Below, in pieces: positions 58,390 through 64,000 of a stretch of DNA of 64,000 nucleotides. The position numbers were made by a program, and so were the translations under genes. Below the pieces are notes generated by a model. The model was not told the origin of the DNA and ran no database searches. It worked only from the letters and a program-made list of their open reading frames with translations. The DNA is from PALSA-1004 sp963804885 (GTDB taxonomy: Bacteria; Pseudomonadota; Gammaproteobacteria; Burkholderiales; SG8-41). Each line of letters starts with the position of its first letter. Position 1 is the stretch's first letter. The stretch is from the NCBI GenBank assembly GCA_963804885.1, contig CAWDSF010000015.1, positions 1 to 64,000 of the forward strand, given 5' to 3'.

Positions 58390-58514
58390 ACGAGGGGGAC
58401 GGAGGTGTTTTCCACAGAAACGGCGTGTTCGGTGCCAGAGGTCTGGCCGTGGCCACGGCCGACCTCTGGCACCGAACGGCCCGTTTCTGTGGAAAACACC
58501 TCCGTCCCCCTCGT
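58390..58514. repeat. Near-perfect 125 bp palindrome between purH and a glycosyltransferase gene
   Basis: The left arm (about 58390-58452) and right arm (about 58453-58514) are reverse complements over ~62 bp with only a few differences, and almost no loop. Each arm contains GGACGGAGGTGTTTTCCACA, then GAAACGG and GTTCGGTGCCAGAGGTC. It begins next to the purH stop codon (58516-58518). There is no T-run. This looks like a REP/MITE-type mobile palindrome; in RNA it would form a very stable hairpin able to end or protect the purH message. Confidence 0.9.
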
Positions 58515-58515
58515 G

Positions 58516-60121
58516 TTAATGACGGAAAAGTGCCGGCGCCCGGTGAAGACCATCGCGATGCCGTGCTCGTCCGCCGCCGCGATGACGTCGGCGTCGCGGA
58601 CCGACCCGCCGGGTTGGACGACCGCGGTCGCGCCCGCGGCCGCGACGGCGTCCAGCCCGTCGCGGAACGGGAAGAACGCGTCCGAGGCGGCGACCGACCG
58701 CTGAAGGCGGTCGCCGGCCTTCATCACCGCCGTCTTCACGGCGTCCACGCGGCTCATCTGACCCGCGCCGACGGCCAGCGTGACGTCGGCGCCGGTGAAG
58801 ATGACCGTGTTCGACTTGACGTGCGCGCAGACGCGCCACGCGAAGCGGAGGCGCGTCCCACTCCTCCGCCGTCGGCGCGCGGCGCGTGACCACGCGCGGC
58901 GCGCCGGCCATCGGCCAGTCGCCCGCTGCAGCCTCCGTGACCCGATCCTGCGCCTGCACGAGCCAGCCGCCGAGAATCGTCCGCGCGTCCCTCACCGGAC
59001 CCTTGCCCTCGAACGTCGTCGTCACCACGCGCAGGTTGCCCTTGGCGCCCAGAACGCCAGCACCGCCTCCGGGTCCGTCAGGCCGGGCGCGACCACCGCT
59101 TCGATGAATGTGGACGTGAGCGCGCGCGCGGTGTCGAGATCGATCGGACGGTTCAGCCCGACGATGCCGCCGAAGGCCGAAAGCGGATCGGCGTCTCGCG
59201 CGCGGACGTACGCTTCCGCCAGCGTCTCGGCGGTTGCGACACCGCAGGGATTCGTGTGCTTGATGACGACGGCCACGGGCTCGTCGAATTCGAGCGCGAT
59301 TCGCGAGGCCGCGTCGAGGTCGAGCAGGTTCGTGAACGACAGCTCCTTGCCCTGATGCACCGTCGCCGCACCGAATCCCGTGCGCCCGTCGGCCTCCGCG
59401 TACCAGGCCGCCTCCTGGTGCGGGTTCTCGCCGTAGCGGAGGTCGCGGACTTGTGAGGCGCGGCTGCCAGAGCGCCGGCAGCAGCTCGCTCGGATCGGGT
59501 TCCAGCGCCGGCGTCCGCCGCCGGGTGAACGATCCCAGCTCGTCGTCGACGCGGACCTCAGCCAGCGTCGCGGCAATCATGAGTCCGCCGCCGTGTGCGC
59601 GATCGCGCGCTGGGCCAGATCGAACCGGAACGACAGGGGCGGCCCCTGGGCGCAGCGAGCGCGTCGAGCACGCGCGGATAGTCGGCCGGCTCGACGACCA
59701 CGAGGACATCGCGGAAGTTCTTCGCGGCCGCCCGGACCAGGCTGGGACCGCCGATGTCGATTTCCTCGACCAGGATCGTCGAACGGCAGGTCGGGACGTG
59801 CCGCCGCCTTGGCAAAGGGATACAGGTTCACGACGACCAGGTCGATCGGCTCGATGCCGTGCTCCCCGATCGCCGCCAGGTCCTCGGGCAGGTGGCGCCG
59901 CGCCAGGATGCCGCCGTGCACCCGGGGATGCAGGGTCTTCACCCGGCCGTCGAGCATCTCGGGAAAGCCGGTCACCTCGGAGATGCCGATGACGGGCAGG
60001 CCGGCGCCGGCCAGGGCGTGGGCCGTGCCGCCGGTGGACACCAGCTCCAGCCGCGGGCGGCCAGCTCCTGGGCAAACGGCACGAGGCCGGTCTTGTCGGA
60101 AACACTCAGCAGCGCGCGCAT
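58516..60121 (-). CDS. purH: Bifunctional AICAR transformylase/IMP cyclohydrolase PurH (frameshifted)
   Basis: PurH performs the last two steps of IMP synthesis. MRALLSVSDKTGLVPFAQEL starts the cyclohydrolase domain; LVSTGGTAHALAGAGLPVIG, VTGFPEMLDGRVKTLHPRVH and ILARRHLPEDLAAIGEHGIE follow. The transformylase part has DLRYGENPHQEAAWYAE, FTNLLDLDAASRIALEFDEP and VVIKHTNPCGVATAETLAEA, where the KH-TNPCG motif is catalytic. The end is SRVDAVKTAVMKAGDRL and IAMVFTGRRHF. At least seven indels are needed (near 60055, 59780, 59640, 59455, 59045, 58850, 58525) to keep one frame to the TAA at 58516. Identity is certain. Confidence 0.94.
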
Positions 60122-60176
60122 CAGGAAGTCCGTTCAGGGGCGGCCAGGGCCACTCCACCTGGGTATCTGGTCCAAG

Positions 60177-60265
60177 TTGACAAGGGCATGCTCATGACTA
60201 CAGTCTTCGGTTGACGTTGGACGGGCCAGCGTCGAATCGGAGACCGCATGTGGCGGTCTTTTTTT
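60177..60265 (+). promoter_or_regulatory. Promoter and intrinsic terminator in the cold-shock gene leader
   Basis: TTGACA (60177-60182), a 16 bp spacer and TACAGT (60199-60204) form a good promoter. About 35 bp after the expected start site, AGACCGC-atgtg-GCGGTCT followed by a run of T (60241-60265) is a textbook intrinsic terminator. The cold-shock ATG is 84 bp further on. The unit could be a ~55 nt small RNA, or a leader whose terminator is opened at low temperature. Confidence 0.65.
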
Positions 60266-60348
60266 GTACCCCGACGCGCCCGCGAAAAGCAGAGCCGGGG
60301 GGCAGGGCGGCGGTTTCCGTCGCTATTCTCGCAAGGCAGGCAAGTAGT

Positions 60349-60557
60349 ATGCGTATCACCGGCAAGGTCAAGTGGTTTAACAACGCGAAGGGCTACGGAT
60401 TCATTGAGCGCGAGGGAGGGAACGACGTATTCGTTCACTTCTCCGCGATTCAGGGCTCCGGCTTCAGGACGCTCGAGGAAGGCCAGCAGGTCGAATTCGA
60501 GGAATCGTCGACGGTCCGAAGGGACCGCAGGCCGGCAACGTCACCAAGCCGAGCTAA
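60349..60557 (+). CDS. Cold-shock protein (CspA family; one frameshift)
   Basis: A ~69-residue OB-fold RNA chaperone. MRITGKVKWFNNAKGYGFIE contains RNP1 and the next part, GGNDVFVHFSAIQGSGFRTL, contains RNP2. LEEGQQVEFE is followed by an extra base near 60503; the restored frame gives IVDGPKGPQAGNVTKPS and the TAA at 60555-60557. It destabilises RNA secondary structure and acts as an antiterminator in known systems, which suits the terminator in its own leader. Confidence 0.93.
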
Positions 60558-60630
60558 ACCACCTTGGGGGACCGGAGCGTCCGGTTCCGGTCCCTCAACC
60601 TCCCTCGCGCGCTCCCCAGCTCGAGCGCGC

Positions 60631-61073
60631 TCACCGAATCAGCATCCACACCAGCGGCAGCCAGAGTTCCCGCGCGTAGGGCACCGGCCGATCGTCGATC
60701 AGCACGTCGTGGTCGGGCAGGCCCGACACCAGGTCGTACAAGTCGCGAAGCCGTAACGGTCGATCGCCAGGCACGAACCGGGCGCGATGCTGCACGCGTC
60801 CGTCGGCGCGCGCCTCGACGTACTCGTCGGACGCCTTCGCCAGCGCCAGCGCCTGCGCGTACTGCTCGCCCTCGATTCCGGAAACACGACTGAGATCGAA
60901 AACGGCCACTTCCGGCCGCCGAACAACGCGTCGCGCAGCTCGGGATTGAGCGCCGCGAGTTCTTCGTCGCTCGGCTGCTCGGACAACTCGGCGTACGGCC
61001 AGAATCGCTCCAGCGGCCGATAGACCGGCTGATCCGGCAGTACGCGATCGGGTGGCTTGATGGGCTCGGCCAT
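60631..61073 (-). CDS. Conserved hypothetical protein after nuoN (one frameshift)
   Basis: About 147 residues and not recognised. It starts MAEPIKPPDRVLPDQPVYRP, then LERFWPYAELSEQPSDEELA and ALNPELRDALFGGRKWPF. An indel near 60898 leads to AVFDLSRVSGIEGEQYAQAL, YVEARADGRVQHRARF, LRDLYDLVSGLPDHDVLIDD and a C-terminus ending PLVWMLIR. There are no membrane helices or signal peptide. The Pro-rich N-terminus and place 33 bp behind nuoN suggest co-transcription with the Nuo genes, perhaps by accident of order. Confidence 0.6.
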
Positions 61074-61106
61074 GGTTCGTGCGAACCGGCGCCTCGAACC
61101 CTGGGC

Positions 61107-62546
61107 CTAGAAAATCGACGCGACCGACTCCGCCGCCACGGACAGCAACTGACCCGGCATCAAGCCGAGGTAGAAGACGACGATCATCGCGACGAGAATG
61201 CCGGTGAGCGCGACGGGCGGCACGCGCGGCCGATGGCCGACGGCTTCCGTGTCCGACATGTACATCTGCACGACGATCCGCAGGTAGAAGAACACGGAGA
61301 CGACACTCGTCAGGACGCCGAGAATGGCGAGCGAGATCAGATGCTTCCTGCACGGCGGCGTTGAAGATGTACCACTTCGCGACGAAGCCGACGGTCGGCG
61401 GGAACCCGCCGAGCGACAAGAGGAAGATCGTCAGCAGCGCGGCCATGCCCGGCCGCTCGTGCCACAGGCCCGAGAAGTCGCGGATGTCGTCGTGCGGCCG
61501 ATCGTTGGTCGAGAGCGCAGCCAGGACGCCGAATGCGCCGAGGTTGGTCACCGCGTACACCGCCAGGTAGAAGAGGATGGCGGCCTTCCCTGCCGCGGTC
61601 GCGGCAATGAGGCCGACGAGCAGATAGCCGGCGTGCGCGATGCTCGAATACGCGAGCATGCGCTTGATGCTCGACTGCGCGACGCCCACCACCGTCCCCA
61701 GAATCATCGTCAGACCGGCAATCGCCGAGAGCACGGGCATCCAGTCGAGGCGGAGGGGCTCGAACGCCGAGAGGAAGACGCGCACGAACGCCGCGAACGC
61801 CGCGGCCTTCACACCGGTGGACATGAAGCCGGTGACCAGCGTCGGCGCGCCCTGATAGGCGTCCGGCGTCCACATGTGGAACGGGACCGCCGAGACCTTG
61901 AACGCGAAACCAATCAGCAGGAGCACCATCGCCAGGATGAACAGGATGTTCGGCTCCTGGGCGGCGCCGGCGATGCGAACGCCGATTTCGTCGAGCTTGG
62001 TGGTGCCGGCCGCGGCGTAGGTCAGCGCGATGCCGTAGAGGAAGAACGCGCTCGAGAAGGCGCCCAGGACGAAGTACTTGAACGCGGCCTCGGCGCCCTG
62101 CTCGCTCGTCCGCTTGATGCCCGTGAGCACGTAGACAGCCAGCGACATGATCTCCAGCGCGATGAAGATCACGAGCAGGTCGCGCGTCGCGCCCATGAGC
62201 ATCATCCCGGAGAGCCCGAACAGCGATAGGGCACGTAGTCCTCGCCCGTCGGCAGATGATCGCGCTCGGCCGTCCCCGTCGAGATGAGGATCGTCAGCAG
62301 CCCCACCAGGCAAATCAGGACGTTGAAGAAAATCGTGTAGTTGTCGACGACGATCACGCCGAAGCCGACCGCGTTGCGGCCCCAGAGCGACAGGCTGGTG
62401 ACGATGCCGCCAATCACGCCGATGACGCCCAGCCAGCCGACCGGCATCCAGTCGTGCTCGCGCCGGAACGACTCGGCCAGCAGCACGGCGCACGCCGACA
62501 GGGTGACGATGAGGACCGGAACGACGGGGATGATGTCTTTCAGCAT
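61107..62546 (-). CDS. nuoN: NADH-quinone oxidoreductase subunit N (frameshifted)
   Basis: An antiporter-like proton-pumping subunit of respiratory complex I in the inner membrane, ~480 residues. It starts MLKDIIPVVPVLIVTLSACA; an indel near 62210 gives LFGLSGMMLMGATRDLLVIF and IALEIMSLAVYVLTGIKRTS with the key TM5 Glu, then AAFKYFVLGAFSSAFFLYGI, FKVSAVPFHMWTPDAYQGAP with the central Lys, and IKRMLAYSSIAHAGYLLVGL. A second indel near 61345 precedes YLRIVVQMYMSDTEAV and the stop at 61107. nuoM ends 11 bp upstream. Confidence 0.93.
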
Positions 62547-62557
62547 CGGACTCGGTC

Positions 62558-64000
62558 CTACTTCCGGGTGACCGGCACGTCGGTCCGCACCGCGACGGCC
62601 GGGAGCGCATCCTGCCGCTGCGCGTTGAGCGCGCGGCCCGCCCCGACGACCTTCTCCACCGTCTTCCGCACTGCGGGCTCCATCGGCTTCAGGAACACGC
62701 CCGGCACCACGCCCATGATGATGGACATCGCGCACACGGGCGCAATCACGCACCACTCACGCACGCTCAGATCGCGCAAGCCGCGGTTCTTGTCGTTGGT
62801 CAGCGGTCCGTAGTTGACGCGCTGGAACATCCACAGCATGTACACGGCCGACAGAATCACGCCCGTCGCCGCGATCGTCGTGTAGAGCTGATGATGGTCG
62901 AAGCGCCCGTCATAGGCGCCGAGCAGAATCAGGAACTCGCCGACGAACCCGTTCATGCCCGGGCAGCGCGACCGACGCGAGGGTGACCAGCAGGAACGCC
63001 GCCACCAGCGGGGATGACCTCTTCAGGCCGCCGAATTCGCGCGATCTGCGCGCGTGTGCCGCCGGTCGTAGATCATGCCGACCAGCAGGAACAGCGCCCC
63101 GGTCGAGATGCCGTGGTTCAGCATCTGGTAGATCGCGCCCTGCATCGCCGCTGATGTTGAACGCGAACAGCCCGAGCACGACGAAGCCGAGGTGGCTGCA
63201 CCGACGAGTACGCCACCAGCTTCTTCATGTCCGGCTGCACCATCGCCACCAGCGCACCGTAGATGATGCCGATGACCGCGCAGCGACGCAGATCCACGGC
63301 GCGAACTGCGCGTCGCGGCCTGGGAACAGCGGCACGCAGAACCGCAGCAGGCCGTAGGTGCCCATCTTCAGCAGCACGCCGGCGAGGATGACCGAGCCGG
63401 CCGTCGGCGCCTGCGACGTGCGCATCGGCAGCCAGGTGTGGAACGGGAAGAGCGGCACCTTGATGGCGAACGCCACGGCGAACGCCAGGAACAGCCAGCG
63501 TCTCGCGCGCGAGCGGGAACGCCAGCGCGTACAGATCGCAGGTCGAAGCTGGGCACGCCGGTCACGGTCTGGTGGTAGTAGGCGATGATACAGGATCGCG
63601 ACCAGCATCAGCACGCTGCCGGCCATCGTGTAGAGGAAGAACTTGATTGCGGCGTAGATGCGGCGGTCGTCGCCCCAGATGCCGATCAGGAAATACATCG
63701 GGATGAGCATGAGGTCCCAGAAGACGTAGAACAGGAACAGGTCGAGCGAGACGAACACGCCGATCATCGCGGCTTCGAGGACCAGCAGGAAGAACGAGAA
63801 CTCGCGGACGCGCTGCTCCACCGATTCCCACGAGCACAACAGCGCAATGGGCGTGAGGAACGTCGTGAGCACGACCAGGAACAGCGTGATGCCGTCGATC
63901 CCGAGGTGGTACCAGATGCCGAAGTCCGGCAGCCAGGTGTAGCGCTCGACGAACTGGAAGTCGGCCGACGGAGGTCGAAGCGCCACCAGACCACGAGGCT
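62558..64000 (-). CDS. nuoM: NADH-quinone oxidoreductase subunit M, N-terminus outside window (frameshifted)
   Basis: Most of the NuoM proton-pumping subunit. WYHLGIDGITLFLVVLTTFL has the conserved GIDGIS-type motif, LVLEAAMIGVFVSLDLFLFY has the TM5 Glu, and KVPLFPFHTWLPMRTSQAPT the PFHTWLP motif with the lysine. Then VILAGVLLKMGTYGLLRF and, in other frames, IGIIYGALVAMVQPDMKKLV and GFVGEFLILLGAYDGRFDHH follow. At least five indels (near 63590, 63285, 63210, 63150 and 62960) break the frame. The stop is at 62558; the first ~50-100 residues lie past the window end. Confidence 0.93.

Noticed and set aside
57487..58704. Long plus-strand frame rich in Arg, Asp and His
   Set aside because: Antisense shadow of the glycosyltransferase and purH in high-GC DNA; low-complexity charged composition and no family motif. 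The same applies to 61324-62229 opposite nuoN and 572-1483 opposite aroC.

Overview
The window reads as three unrelated stretches of proteobacterial and acidobacterial DNA joined end to end, most likely an environmental (soil-type) metagenome contig with two chimeric joins. Segment A (about 1-4910) has an alphaproteobacterial, Bradyrhizobium/Rhodopseudomonas-like gene set: the end of a histidine phosphatase, aroC, a class III adenylate/guanylate cyclase, an unrecognised protein, clpS and a truncated repeat protein. Segment B (about 4910-49555) is betaproteobacterial (Burkholderiales-like): Bug/TctC solute-binding proteins, PEP-CTERM proteins, a lexA-imuA-imuB-dnaE2 cassette and a hemA-prfA-prmC-grxD cluster. 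Segment C (about 49555-64000) is more GC-rich and looks like an acidobacterium of the Vicinamibacteria type: Trm112, cell-surface glycan genes, purH, a cold-shock protein, nuoN and nuoM. At each join a gene is cut on both sides, which argues for an assembly or library chimera rather than gene transfer. These taxonomic labels come from protein resemblance and gene order, not from a search.

Many genes carry single-base indels that leave the family sequence intact in another frame (aroC, purH, nuoM, rfaE1, the glycosyltransferases; in segment B prmC, grxD, two Bug genes, an M14 peptidase and others). I treat nearly all as sequencing errors and give the full span of each gene.

Segment B in order: an FAH-family hydrolase; a five-gene minus-strand SOS mutagenesis unit (SANT/Myb-like small protein, lexA, imuA, imuB, dnaE2) with a LexA box lying on the -10 element of its promoter; a PEP-CTERM protein, a DUF3106 protein and a VOC protein; then about 28 kb (15.4-44.0 kb) of acid/CoA metabolism. 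This region holds nine Bug solute-binding proteins and no TctA/TctB permease. Among them are two family III CoA-transferases, a mesaconyl-C4-CoA hydratase-like protein, a CitE/HpcH lyase, an MmgE/PrpD protein, an unusual DRE-TIM protein, a methylisocitrate lyase, two hydratases and a dienelactone hydrolase. Several neighbours overlap by exactly 4 bp, so they are probably translationally coupled. The set is consistent with uptake and CoA-dependent breakdown of C5 branched dicarboxylates (mesaconate, itaconate, citramalate), but this is inference. Two tandem exported proteins with a SAM-methyltransferase fold lie inside the region. The segment ends with hemA-prfA-prmC-grxD, a TauE/SafE permease and a cut TRAP large permease.

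Segment C: the cut 3' end of a TPR gene; five tandem copies of a 105-112 bp repeat; a Trm112, heptosyltransferase, O-antigen ligase, heptose kinase and glycosyltransferase run on the plus strand; two polytopic membrane proteins on the minus strand; a 125 bp near-perfect palindrome; purH; a cold-shock gene with a promoter and intrinsic terminator in its leader; a conserved hypothetical; nuoN and most of nuoM.

I saw no tRNA, rRNA, CRISPR array, insertion sequence or prophage. The best lead for something new is the SOS unit whose first gene encodes a small SANT/Myb-like protein. Next are the DRE-TIM protein and CoA-transferase with altered catalytic motifs, and the exported methyltransferase-fold pair.
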